Of a stretch of 64,000 nt of DNA, positions 26,016 through 34,672 are shown piece by piece; the stretch's first letter is position 1, and every line of letters starts with the position of its first letter. The notes beneath the pieces were generated by a model. That model was not told where the DNA came from. It did no database searches and was given only the letters and a program-made list of their open reading frames with translations. This stretch comes from an uncultured Verrucomicrobia subdivision 3 bacterium (GTDB lineage Bacteria > Verrucomicrobiota > Verrucomicrobiia > Limisphaerales > UBA11358). Made by a program: the position numbers and the translations under genes. Where the stretch lies: positions 1-64,000 of the forward strand of contig CAIOIC010000103.1 of assembly GCA_903858275.1 (NCBI GenBank), in the 5' to 3' direction.

Positions 26016-27230
26016 TTAATTCAACGGCACGCCCCGCCGCAGAAAAGTCGGGATATCCAAATCCTCACCGTTGTGCTTGGTCGGCTCGCTCTTGTCGAAA
26101 CGCCCCTTGGAAATGATGTTCAACGGGAGTTGCGTCTGCACCAGCTTGTTGTTCGCCCGCCGCATCCGTGAAACCGGGCGTGGCGAAGTGACTTCACGCT
26201 GCGGGACGACCGAAGAATAGGCCGTGCGCGGTTCGGTCCGGGAAGCGGCCCCCACCACTGCGGCGTTCTGTTTGGCCGCAATGACGGTGACGCAGAGTTT
26301 TTCCTTCAACGCCCCGTCCACACCGGCACCCATGATGATTTGCGCGTGGCGGCACTGGCGTTTCACCTGTTCCATCACCCGGTTGACCTCGGCCATGCTT
26401 AAATCTTTTCCCGCTGTCAGACTCACCAGCACAGCGTCGGATTCCGCCAGCGCCCGACCTTCGTCCAACAGCGGATGCGCGAGAATTTTTTCCGCCACTT
26501 CGCGGGCGCGGCCCGGGCCGGCGGCCTCAACAAATGCAAAGGCGCTCTCCGCATGGCGGTCGCGGATGAGCGCGCAAAGGTCGGAAAAGTGAACCTGGAT
26601 GAGGCCCGGACGCGTGAGCAACTGCCACACGCCGCGCACGCCCTCAACGAGAAACCCACCGGTGAACCGGAAGGTTTCAACGAGACTGGTGTTTTCGTCA
26701 ATCAGCTTGAAAATTTTCTGACTCGGCAGGCAAATCACGCCATCGGCGGTGGATTTAAGCTGTTCCAGAGCGACCTGCGCCTGCGCTTCGCGCCGGTTGC
26801 CTTCACATTCAAAGGGCAGCGTCACAAACGCCAACACCAATGCGCCCGCCTCGTGAGCGGCCTTGGCAAACACAGGGCTAACACCACTGCCGGTGCCGCC
26901 GCCGAGCCCTGCCAGGATGAAAACGACGTTCGCCCCTTCGCACGCGGCTTTGAGCGTGGAAAACTGCTCCTCGGCCAGCGCGCGACCGCGGTCGGGATCA
27001 CCGCCGGAGCCAAGCCCGCGCATGAGTTTGTTTTCGAGGTTGATCTTAACCGTGGCGGACGACGCAGCGAGCGCAGCGGCATCGGTGTTGATGGCCGTGA
27101 ACTGGGCACCGGAAAATTCGGCCGCGGACAACGCGCCAAGCAAGGTGCTGCCCGCATTACCCACGGCGAAGATTCTCACGTCCAGGGCGGACGATGTTTC
27201 CAAAAAAGAATTTTGCTCAGGAGTTTCCAT
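26016..27230 (-). CDS. ftsZ: Divergent cell division GTPase FtsZ
   Basis: A 404-aa tubulin-family protein in the normal ftsZ position after ftsQ and ftsA. The GTP signature GLGGGTGSGV (about 107-116) and the C-terminal FtsA-binding tail DLDIPTFLRRGVPLN are kept. Other key sites are altered. The T1 loop reads VGNAGSTLL instead of VGGGGxN, the segment before the ITRPGL-type block is LPSQKI instead of IPNDK, FRFTGGFL replaces the usual ND pair, and the T7 catalytic loop is QVHFSD (about 212-217) instead of NxDFAD. It should still fold and bind partners, but GTPase activity may be weak or differ. ATG at 27230 is used. Confidence 0.85.
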   Translation of the reverse strand: METPEQNSFLETSSALDVRIFAVGNAGSTLLGALSAAEFSGAQFTAINTDAAALAASSATVKINLENKLMRGLGSGGDPDRGRALAEEQFSTLKAACEGANVVFILAGLGGGTGSGVSPVFAKAAHEAGALVLAFVTLPFECEGNRREAQAQVALEQLKSTADGVICLPSQKIFKLIDENTSLVETFRFTGGFLVEGVRGVWQLLTRPGLIQVHFSDLCALIRDRHAESAFAFVEAAGPGRAREVAEKILAHPLLDEGRALAESDAVLVSLTAGKDLSMAEVNRVMEQVKRQCRHAQIIMGAGVDGALKEKLCVTVIAAKQNAAVVGAASRTEPRTAYSSVVPQREVTSPRPVSRMRRANNKLVQTQLPLNIISKGRFDKSEPTKHNGEDLDIPTFLRRGVPLN

Positions 27231-27240
27231 AACCAGCCTT

Positions 27241-28452
27241 TCAAGTCCGTTGAAGAAAACGGCCAATGAACCCCTTGAAGAAAGGGCGCTCGGCGCGTTT
27301 TCGATTTTTAAGCGAGCCAAATTTCACCAGCCCGATGGCGGTGGCAAATTCCGGCTGATCCAGCGCCGTGGTCAGACCGCTGATGGCGCTGGCGTGACCG
27401 GGCGCGACGTTCATCTGGAAAATATTTTCCGCCAACGCCACGATACCCGGCACGCGCGAACAGCCGCCACAAAGAATCACACCGGCACGCAAGTAATTGC
27501 TGAGGCCGACCGCCTCGAGTTCCTGCGCGATGAGCCGGAAAGCCTCCTCGATCCGTAGCGACATGATGCGTTGCAGATGCTCGACATTGATACGCTTGAG
27601 CTCAAGACCCAGTTCGTTCGTGATGCTGATGGTCTGGCCTTTGGCCGCATCCGTGACCTGCGCGGAACCATATTCCATCTTCAATTTCTCCGCGCGGCTC
27701 AACGGAACTTTCAGGCCGTAGGCGAGGTCGTTGGAAACATGGTCACCGCCGACCGCCAGCACACCGGAATGCCGGATGACACCATCAAAATAAACTACGT
27801 ATTCCGTCGTGCCACCGCCAATGTCGATCACCAGAGCGCCCATTTCTTTCTGCTCGTTGGACAACAGCGCGAGCGAGGTGGCGATGCCGTTGAAAACAAT
27901 TTCATCCACTTCCAGCGACGTGCCGCGAACAAGGCGAATAATATTTTGCAGACGATTGGCGTGGCCGTGGATCACATGCATGTCCACTTCCAACCGCGCA
28001 CCGAGCATCCCAACGGGATTCATCACGCCTTCCTGACCATCCACAAAGAAATGCTGGCGCACCGCGTGGATGACTGTGTTTTCAGCGGGCAGATTGATGG
28101 CCTTGGCATTCTTGAGCACGTCATCCACGTCGTCCTGGGAAATTTCGCGGTCAGCAGAAACCACCGGATGCACGCCGCGATTGTTAAAGCCGCGGATGTG
28201 GCCACCGCTCACGCCGAGATAAACGCTGCGAACCTCCACGTCTGCCATCTGCTCAGCCTCGAACACCGCCGCACGCAAATCTTCCTCGACCTGTTCAGGG
28301 TTGATGATCTCGCCCTTGCGCACGCCGCGCGAACGCGACTGGCCCAGGCCAATGATGTTCAGCCCGCCTTCGGCAAGCTGCTCGCCCACGACGACACAGA
28401 TTTTCGAGGTACCGATTTCGAGACCGGCAATGATGTTGGAATCGTCAAACAT
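27241..28452 (-). CDS. ftsA: Cell division protein FtsA
   Basis: A 403-aa actin-like ATPase that tethers FtsZ to the membrane. The phosphate 1 motif is GLEIGTSKICVVVGEQ near the start, the phosphate 2 motif is ALVIDIGGGTTEYVVY (about 206-221), and VILCGGCSRVPGI lies near the C terminus. The SHS2-type 1C insert is GRxHIRGFNN-like (SGGHIRGFNNRGVH). The C-terminal FIGRFLQRT is a plausible amphipathic membrane helix. It overlaps ftsQ by 8 nt and ends 10 nt before ftsZ, so all three are translated as one unit. Confidence 0.95.
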   Translation of the reverse strand: MFDDSNIIAGLEIGTSKICVVVGEQLAEGGLNIIGLGQSRSRGVRKGEIINPEQVEEDLRAAVFEAEQMADVEVRSVYLGVSGGHIRGFNNRGVHPVVSADREISQDDVDDVLKNAKAINLPAENTVIHAVRQHFFVDGQEGVMNPVGMLGARLEVDMHVIHGHANRLQNIIRLVRGTSLEVDEIVFNGIATSLALLSNEQKEMGALVIDIGGGTTEYVVYFDGVIRHSGVLAVGGDHVSNDLAYGLKVPLSRAEKLKMEYGSAQVTDAAKGQTISITNELGLELKRINVEHLQRIMSLRIEEAFRLIAQELEAVGLSNYLRAGVILCGGCSRVPGIVALAENIFQMNVAPGHASAISGLTTALDQPEFATAIGLVKFGSLKNRKRAERPFFKGFIGRFLQRT

Positions 28453-29413
28453 TTTTCCTTCGGGGTTTAAAGGGTTTCACCGCTTTAGGCATAACACTCA
28501 CCGGCGCGGCACTGGCCATCATCCAGCGCACCGGCACATTGTTTGCCACGGCCAAATCTACCGAGGCGATTTCGCCTTTGTTCGCCTGCTTTCCGTAATC
28601 ATAAATCTCCCGCCAGCGGCGCAACTGCTGCTCCATTTTGTCGAGGCCAAAAGTAATCTTGCTGCCCTGCCCCGTCGTCGCCATCACCACACCGGGCGCG
28701 GAAACATCCAGACGCCGCAAATCCACCAGCCCTGCCATGGGCGATTTGCTGAAGGCGACAATTAACTTCAGCGCCGCCTGCACCTGCGGCAATTCCACCC
28801 GCCGTCCCGGCTGCAATTGAAATGCATTCAGCCCCGCAATCACGGGCAATTGCGGATTTACCTGCGCAAGCGGCACTGTGCAAAGCCGTGGATCCAGCGG
28901 CTGCATAACCATGCCATCGCCGTCGAGTTGGAAAATGGAAACGGCAATTCCCGCCGTGCCATCGGCGCGCGGCACGTTGACTTGCGCAATAGGCTCGCGC
29001 TCGGTCACGCGGATTTTTAAGGTGCGCGGCAGGACGCGCTCCACGGAAACCGTCTCGATTACCGAGACCAATTCCAGATTGCGCTTTACCGCTGCGAGAT
29101 CGAGGCCGATAAGATTTGCGCCCGGCTTCACACCGGTCCAGCGACGCAGTTGATCCGGCGCAATCGCGCCATCCGTCTTCACGTCAATCTGCTGAATGGC
29201 AAAATCGGCGTTCTGATAAACAAACGCATTGAGCGCAACTTCGCCAACGCGCCAGAGCAGATACAAACCAAAGAACGGTCCAGCCACCACGAGAAACAAA
29301 AACAACCCGAGCCGCAGCCGCAAGGCACGCACCTGATCGGAACGAAGCTTCACATCGAGCACGTTGTGACGGTGCAGACGGCGGTTCTTGTTTTGTTCGC
29401 GCTTAAACCACAT
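28445..29413 (-). CDS. ftsQ: Cell division protein FtsQ/DivIB
   Basis: A 322-aa bitopic membrane protein of the divisome FtsQBL subcomplex. A basic cytoplasmic N terminus (FKREQNKNRRLHRHNVLD) precedes a single membrane helix (LFLFLVVAGPFFGLYLLW, about 37-54). Then come a POTRA-type domain (FAIQQIDVKTDGAIAPDQLRRWTGVKPGANLIGLDLAAVKRNLE) and a beta domain (LPRTLKIRVTEREPIAQV). The length and architecture are normal. It sits between ddl (5 nt gap) and ftsA (overlap) in the canonical order. Confidence 0.92.
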   Translation of the reverse strand: MWFKREQNKNRRLHRHNVLDVKLRSDQVRALRLRLGLFLFLVVAGPFFGLYLLWRVGEVALNAFVYQNADFAIQQIDVKTDGAIAPDQLRRWTGVKPGANLIGLDLAAVKRNLELVSVIETVSVERVLPRTLKIRVTEREPIAQVNVPRADGTAGIAVSIFQLDGDGMVMQPLDPRLCTVPLAQVNPQLPVIAGLNAFQLQPGRRVELPQVQAALKLIVAFSKSPMAGLVDLRRLDVSAPGVVMATTGQGSKITFGLDKMEQQLRRWREIYDYGKQANKGEIASVDLAVANNVPVRWMMASAAPVSVMPKAVKPFKPRRKNV

Positions 29414-29418
29414 TTATT

Positions 29419-30336
29419 TCATGAGGCAGATGCCGCGTTCCGTTTCAACGCCAAGTCCACCATCCGCTGGCAGAGCTCGGCAAAATTCATTCCCGCCGCC
29501 GCTGCGGCTTTCGGGAGCAGGCTTGTTTCTGTCATGCCGGGCAGCGTGTTCACCTCCAGCACCACCGGCGAGCCATCCATACACACCATCACATCCACCC
29601 GCGCATAATCGCGTCCACCCACCGATTGGAAAGCAGCAAGCGCAGCCTCCTGAATCCGCTTAGTCGTCCCTACTTCAAAGTCCGCCGGGCAAAAATATTC
29701 CGTCGCGCCCGGCGTGTATTTGCTGTGGGCGTCATAGACGCCGTTATCCGGGCGAACTTCGACGACCGGCAACGGTTTGCCATCAAGAATTCCCACCGTC
29801 GTCTCGCGGCCAAAGATTTTTTCCTCAACCAGAACTTCCGAGTCAAATTTCAGGGCCACCGCCAGCGCACTTGGCCAGTCCTCGACGCGCTCGACAAATT
29901 GCAGTCCGACGCTCGAACCCTGCCGCGACGGCTTCACCACCAGCGGCACGGAAAAATTCTCCGGAAACGGCTCCGCCGCCGAATGCACAGTCACAAATTT
30001 CGGCGTCGGCACGCCGGCTTGAATGCAACTTTGCTTCGTCAGCACCTTGTCGAACGCAATACGGCTCGCCTCCGCATCGCAGCCGGTGTAAGGCACGGCC
30101 AGTTCATCCAAACGCTTCTGAATCGTGCCGTCTTCGCCGTAAGTTCCATGCAGTGCAAGAAACACCACGTCGGTTGCCGACGGCAAAATCCAGTCCGGTG
30201 TACGCGGATCAAGTTCATGCACCACATGGCCGAGCGAACGCAGCGCCGACACCACCGCTTCGCCGGAACGCAACGAGACTTCGCGCTCCGCACTCGGACC
30301 GCCCAGCATCACGGTAATGTTCAACTTCCGGCTCAT
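29419..30336 (-). CDS. ddl: D-alanine--D-alanine ligase
   Basis: A 305-aa ATP-grasp ligase that makes the D-Ala-D-Ala dipeptide for MurF. It starts ITVMLGGPSAEREVSLRSG (the Ddl signature), followed by DVVFLALHGTYGEDGTIQ, the ATP-binding PLVVKPSRQGSSVGLQFVE and VLVEEKIFGRETTVGIL, and the metal-site end DVMVCMDGSPVVLEVNTLPGMTETSLLPKAA. All core motifs are intact. Its start overlaps the end of murB by 4 nt. Confidence 0.95.
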   Translation of the reverse strand: MSRKLNITVMLGGPSAEREVSLRSGEAVVSALRSLGHVVHELDPRTPDWILPSATDVVFLALHGTYGEDGTIQKRLDELAVPYTGCDAEASRIAFDKVLTKQSCIQAGVPTPKFVTVHSAAEPFPENFSVPLVVKPSRQGSSVGLQFVERVEDWPSALAVALKFDSEVLVEEKIFGRETTVGILDGKPLPVVEVRPDNGVYDAHSKYTPGATEYFCPADFEVGTTKRIQEAALAAFQSVGGRDYARVDVMVCMDGSPVVLEVNTLPGMTETSLLPKAAAAAGMNFAELCQRMVDLALKRNAASAS

Positions 30337-31256
30337 TCTTCACCTATGATTTCAACTTCTGTGCGTAAATCAATCCCTCGTTCAACTTTAACTTTGGCCA
30401 CTATAAACCCAATCAATTCCAGCACATTTCTGGCGGTGGCGTCACCATCGTTCACCAGAAAATTCCCATGTTCCAGCGAAACTCGTGCACCGCCAATTTT
30501 CGTGCCTTTCAGGCCGAGTTCATCAATCAGTTTGCCCGCCGGAATCGTGGCCGGATTCTTGAACATACAACCGGCACTTGGCGCGGCGGGCTGCGAACTC
30601 CAGCGTTGCTCGCTGAACGCTTTCATCCGCGCCTCGATGGTCTCGCGCGGCTGCGGCGTGCAAATGAAAACCGCGCCCAGGGCGATACGGTTTTTCAAAG
30701 CATCACAGCTACGGTAACGGGCGGACATTTCAGTCGACTTGAGTTCGTGAACCTTGCCGGAAAGATCCATCATGCGGACGAATTCCACGACATTGAAAAC
30801 CTCGCTGCCCATGGCCCCGGCATTCATGCGCAGCGCGCCACCGATGCTGCCGGGAATACCTTCTAAAAATTCCAACCCGCTCAAGCCGGCGCGCTTTGCC
30901 TCAACGGCGACATTCCTTTGCTTTGCACCCGCGCCCACGCGGATGCGCTGGCCAACAATTTCAATCCGCGAAAAATCCGGCGACGACAGACAAATCACCA
31001 CGCCGCGAAAACCGCCGTCACGCACGATTAAATTTGAACCACGTCCGAGAACGAAAAACCTTACTGCCCGCTCACTGCAAAATTTCAGAATTGCCGTCAA
31101 ATCCGTTTCATTTGCCGGCTCGACATAAACATCCGCCGGTCCACCGATGCGCAAGGTCGTGTGCTTCGACATCGGCTCATCGCGTTGGATGACCGTTGAA
31201 GGCGAAACTTGCTGGGCCAGCGCTTCGAAATTTGATGTAGTTTCGAGCATCGTCAA
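30333..31256 (-). CDS. murB: UDP-N-acetylenolpyruvoylglucosamine reductase MurB
   Basis: A 307-aa FAD-dependent reductase completing UDP-MurNAc. The FAD domain shows HTTLRIGGPADVYVEP, FFVLGRGSNLIVRDGGFRG and LEFLEGIPGSIGGALRMNAGAMG, and the active site shows ARYRSC and SAGCMFKNP. In E. coli the proton donor is a Ser at this site; here it is Cys, a substitution that occurs in other MurB proteins. It overlaps murG by 4 nt and ddl by 4 nt. In the canonical cluster murC would stand between murG and murB; here there is no room for it. Confidence 0.94.
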   Translation of the reverse strand: MTMLETTSNFEALAQQVSPSTVIQRDEPMSKHTTLRIGGPADVYVEPANETDLTAILKFCSERAVRFFVLGRGSNLIVRDGGFRGVVICLSSPDFSRIEIVGQRIRVGAGAKQRNVAVEAKRAGLSGLEFLEGIPGSIGGALRMNAGAMGSEVFNVVEFVRMMDLSGKVHELKSTEMSARYRSCDALKNRIALGAVFICTPQPRETIEARMKAFSEQRWSSQPAAPSAGCMFKNPATIPAGKLIDELGLKGTKIGGARVSLEHGNFLVNDGDATARNVLELIGFIVAKVKVERGIDLRTEVEIIGEE

Positions 31257-32428
31257 GCCACAGCTTTCAATTTCATTTCAGCGCCAATCGGCGGTTTGGC
31301 TTCGGGGCGAACGCCTTGTTTTATTGCGGCCAATATGTGGTCGGCAATTTCCACCGGCGCGTTTGGCGCGTGCCATTGCGCCAGAGCGTTTTGAATTCTG
31401 GTACGGGAAGATTCATCAGTCACCAACTCGGTCAAAAAGACAGCAACCTTTTCCGGCGACGAATTTTTCTGGTCGAGCAACTTCGCCGCACCGGTTTTCT
31501 CGAAAGCGGCGGCATTGAAAAATTGATGGTTGTCCGCCGCTGTGGGCAGTGGCACGAGCGCGGATGGCAAACGTATCGCAGCGATTTCGGCAAGCGACGA
31601 GGCTCCGGCGCGACTGACGCAAGCGGTGGCCGCGCCGAGCGCCAGATCCATTTCCGCGAGGAACGGCTTAACGACCGCGTTGAGTCCAAGCCTGGCATAG
31701 GCGGAACGGACTATTTCAAAATCCTTCACGCCGGTGAGATGCAGCCATTGCCAGTTTTTTTCCGTAAACAACGGCAGCGCTGACAAAATCAAATCATTCA
31801 ATCCGCGCGCGCCCTGACTACCACCAACGACAAGAACGGTTGGGAGGCCTGGATCAAGACCGAGTAATTTTCGACTACTAGCTTCAAAATTCTGGACTCT
31901 TAATTCTGGAGAAAATCGCGCCCGGACAGGCGTTCCGGTCACGACTGTATTTTTTGTCAGCAAGCCGGCGGCGGCTTCTGGAAAACCGATGAATGCCGCG
32001 TCCACAAAACGCGAGAGAAACCGGTTTGACCGGCCGGGAATGGTGTTGGACTCGTGCAAAAAAGTTTTTACCGCCGAATCTTTCGCGGCCAAAACCGGCG
32101 GCGCGCTGGTAAATCCACCCATCGCCAGCACAGCGTCAGGCCGGCGACGGAGAAATAAATTCCACGCAACGAACAGCGATTGAGCAAAGCTGGCGATGAA
32201 CGGAAGATAATTCCCATTTTGCAAGCCGACGGCGGGCAGCGTGTAAATCTCCACACCGGTCACGGTTTTCACGGCTTGCTGATCCACGTCTTTCGGCGAG
32301 ATGAGCACGGCGACATCGCAGCCGCGCCGCTTAAGTTCACCGGCGACGGCGAGACCAGGAAAGAGATGTCCGCCCGTGCCGCCACACGCAATGGCGACGT
32401 AGGGCTTTTTTATGGCGGCAGAATTCAT
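31253..32428 (-). CDS. murG: MurG lipid II glycosyltransferase
   Basis: A 391-aa GT28 enzyme that adds GlcNAc to lipid I at the inner face of the membrane. The N-terminal glycine-rich motif is IACGGTGGHLFPGLAVAGELK, with SGGFTSAP-like AMGGFTSAPPVLAA. The C-terminal donor site includes VLVVGGSQGARGLND and SRAGASSLAEIAAIRLPSALVPLPTAADNHQ with the UDP-GlcNAc-binding residues. It overlaps ftsW by 4 nt upstream and murB by 4 nt downstream. Confidence 0.95.
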   Translation of the reverse strand: MNSAAIKKPYVAIACGGTGGHLFPGLAVAGELKRRGCDVAVLISPKDVDQQAVKTVTGVEIYTLPAVGLQNGNYLPFIASFAQSLFVAWNLFLRRRPDAVLAMGGFTSAPPVLAAKDSAVKTFLHESNTIPGRSNRFLSRFVDAAFIGFPEAAAGLLTKNTVVTGTPVRARFSPELRVQNFEASSRKLLGLDPGLPTVLVVGGSQGARGLNDLILSALPLFTEKNWQWLHLTGVKDFEIVRSAYARLGLNAVVKPFLAEMDLALGAATACVSRAGASSLAEIAAIRLPSALVPLPTAADNHQFFNAAAFEKTGAAKLLDQKNSSPEKVAVFLTELVTDESSRTRIQNALAQWHAPNAPVEIADHILAAIKQGVRPEAKPPIGAEMKLKAVA

Positions 32429-33561
32429 GTTGCCTTGGCGGCAAACGGATTATCGTTGGACTTGGAAATAAAGTCCGACATGAGAATTTTTGACGGATTT
32501 GCCTTACGCGCAATGCTAAATAAAATGCCGATGCACGTCAGCATGGCGAGCAGATTGGATCCGCCATAGCTGATGAAAGGCAGCGGCAAGCCTTTATTTG
32601 GAAGCGCGCTGGTGACGACACCGATGTTGATGGCGGCCTGCAGGCTGATGAGCAGCGTGATGCCGGTGGCTAGCAGCATGCCGAACGTGTCCCTAGCACG
32701 CAACGCGATGTAAAGTCCGCACAGCGCGATAACCAAGAACGCCAAAATCACCGCGAGCGTGACGATCAGGCCAAGTTCCTCGCCGATGATGGAAAAAATA
32801 AAATCGGTGTGATGCTCGGGCACGAAACCCAGTTTCTGCCGGCCATTGCCAAGGCCGAGGCCGTCCCAGCCTCCGGAACCCAGCGCAATCATTGCTTGAT
32901 ACGCCTGATAGCCGACGCCGTCCTTGCTTTGCTCCAAATTCCACCAGCTGAAAATCCGTTTCATGCGCATCGGGTCGCGCCAAATGGAATATCCCAGAGC
33001 CGCCAACGCCAGCGGCACGGGCAACAACATCTTTTTCCAATCCGTGCCGGCCAGCAGCAACATGCCCAGGCTGACTGCCGCGAGCAGAATCGTGGTGCCA
33101 CGATCAGGTTCGATAAAAATCAGGCCGAGAATCGCTCCAATAATGGCAACGGGGAAAACAATTCCCCATTTGAAGGTGGGCATCCAGCGCTGGAAGCGGT
33201 CGCCATACCAGGCAAGTATGACGATGAGAGCGATTTTCCCAAGTTCGGAGGGTTGAAAACGCACGCCGTGAAGATCGAACCAGCGACGGGCACCGTTGAT
33301 TTTACGGCCAACATGCGGCACAAGCACCAGGACAAGCATCAAAAAGGCGACGATAAAAATCGGCCATGCGAATTTTTTGAGAAGTTGGTAGTCCAACGAA
33401 GCGGCGGCAACACAGAAGCCGAAACCAAACACGCACCAAATGAGCTGCATCATCAAATAATGCGTCCCGACCTGCGTCATGCTCGAGCTATAAAGCATCA
33501 CCAGCCCCAACGCGAGGAGGCTGGTGACGCAAAATGCCAGAGTAGTGACGGCGACTTTCAT
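32425..33561 (-). CDS. ftsW: FtsW SEDS-family peptidoglycan glycosyltransferase
   Basis: A 378-aa polytopic protein of the SEDS family that polymerises septal glycan with its cognate PBP. Ten or so hydrophobic helices are evident. Typical segments include GLVMLYSSSM at the first helix, RWFDLHGVRFQPSELGKIALIV (periplasmic/active-site side), LIFIEPDRGTTILL, GLGLGNGRQKLGFVPEHHTDFIFSIIGEELGL and LPNKGLPLPFISYGGSNLLAML. The conserved Asp of the EPD motif is present. It starts 37 nt after the LysM gene and overlaps murG. Confidence 0.94.
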   Translation of the reverse strand: MKVAVTTLAFCVTSLLALGLVMLYSSSMTQVGTHYLMMQLIWCVFGFGFCVAAASLDYQLLKKFAWPIFIVAFLMLVLVLVPHVGRKINGARRWFDLHGVRFQPSELGKIALIVILAWYGDRFQRWMPTFKWGIVFPVAIIGAILGLIFIEPDRGTTILLAAVSLGMLLLAGTDWKKMLLPVPLALAALGYSIWRDPMRMKRIFSWWNLEQSKDGVGYQAYQAMIALGSGGWDGLGLGNGRQKLGFVPEHHTDFIFSIIGEELGLIVTLAVILAFLVIALCGLYIALRARDTFGMLLATGITLLISLQAAINIGVVTSALPNKGLPLPFISYGGSNLLAMLTCIGILFSIARKANPSKILMSDFISKSNDNPFAAKAT

Positions 33562-33598
33562 TTCAACTTTTCAAAAACCCAGCCGCGCCACGGACAGC

Positions 33599-34381
33599 TT
33601 ACTTGCCCGGCGCGCGAACCGGAGCTGGAGCCGTTACCGGCGGCAAAGCCGGGGCCGGAGCCGCTTCAACCGCCGGGGCGGGAGCCGCAGTCGCAGGAGC
33701 CGCTTCAGCTTTGACTGGAATTTTCAATTTCTGGCCGACCTTGATTTTGGTCGTGGTCAAACCATTTGCTGCTTGGATGGCCTTGACGCTGGCGCCAGTA
33801 GCTTTGGCAACCTTAGTGAGCGTGTCACCGGATTTCACGGTATAGCTTTGGCCGCCGTCCGCAACCGCGCCGCCGGAATTAACCGGTGCAGTTTCCGTGC
33901 CCGAAGCCGCCGGCTTGCCACCCGCAGGAATGACGAGCTTCTGGCCGACTTTCAATTTCGTCGGAACCACGGTAGGATTGGCAGCTTGCAGCGCTTTGAG
34001 CGTCACACCCTTTAGCTTGGCAATCTTGGCGAGCGAATCACCTTTGGCAACGACGTATTCAGAACCACCAACCGGCGCAGCGTCAACAACCGGCGGCAAC
34101 ACCACCGGCGGATTAGTCGGCGGTGGAATCACCACGGGCGGATTGGAAACGGAATTCAGCGGCGGATTGGTGGCGTCCATCGGCACATCATTGGTGGCGA
34201 GCGACGGCGGATTCAAATCGGTGTCCGGCTTCTCGCGCTTGCAGCCCTGGATGAGCATCGCGGTCAGGCCAGTGACGCTCACGGCGAGCACACAGAAGAC
34301 GGCGAGTTTGAGGCGGGAACGGCGCTGGCTTTGTTGTTCGAGCAGCGAGCCTTTGGGGACGAACGGATTTGGATTGTTCAT
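33599..34381 (-). CDS. LysM-domain peptidoglycan-binding protein, probably lipid- or membrane-anchored
   Basis: A 260-aa protein. A cytoplasmic stretch of about 25 residues is followed by a hydrophobic helix (LKLAVFCVLAVSVTGLTAML) ending IQGC, which could be a lipobox. A Pro/Asn-rich spacer and two LysM modules follow: EYVVAKGDSLAKIAKLKGVT..LKVGQKLVIP and SYTVKSGDTLTKVAKATGAS..IKVGQKLKIP. The C terminus is Ala/Pro-rich. LysM binds glycan strands. It occupies the slot between mraY and ftsW where murD usually sits. ATG at 34381 is used; upstream in-frame residues look non-coding. Confidence 0.9.
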   Translation of the reverse strand: MNNPNPFVPKGSLLEQQSQRRSRLKLAVFCVLAVSVTGLTAMLIQGCKREKPDTDLNPPSLATNDVPMDATNPPLNSVSNPPVVIPPPTNPPVVLPPVVDAAPVGGSEYVVAKGDSLAKIAKLKGVTLKALQAANPTVVPTKLKVGQKLVIPAGGKPAASGTETAPVNSGGAVADGGQSYTVKSGDTLTKVAKATGASVKAIQAANGLTTTKIKVGQKLKIPVKAEAAPATAAPAPAVEAAPAPALPPVTAPAPVRAPGK

Positions 34382-34672
34382 AATTTTGCGCAAGTGCGGG
34401 TTTAGTTCGAGGTATGTTTTATTTTTTGAGTTTGGCGTGGCGGAACTTTCCCTCGAAAAATTTCGCAACGCGTTAAATCTGTTTTAATTTGGGAGCCGGG
34501 CGTGAGTCCTGCGTGGAAAAAATTACCGGCAGAAAGATAAAATGGTGAAACACTCTTGCTGACCGGCACGCGCCCTGCCGCTCTGCCACAAATTGTTAGC
34601 AACCGCGCCCCGGTCACGCAAGCAACAAAGCGCGGATTTTCAATGTTTTTTTGTCGCTTCACGGCGTAAATA
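34382..34672. other. Non-coding gap in the dcw cluster
   Basis: These 291 bases between mraY and the LysM gene hold no credible gene on either strand and no recognisable remnant of murD. The stretch is A/T-richer than its surroundings and is the most likely place for an internal promoter serving the LysM-ftsW-murG-murB-ddl-ftsQAZ half of the cluster. I could not define -35/-10 boxes with confidence. Confidence 0.5.

Noticed and set aside
34382-34672. Possible murD remnant in the gap between mraY and the LysM gene
   Set aside because: No frame shows the Mur ligase GxNGKT motif or other murD blocks.
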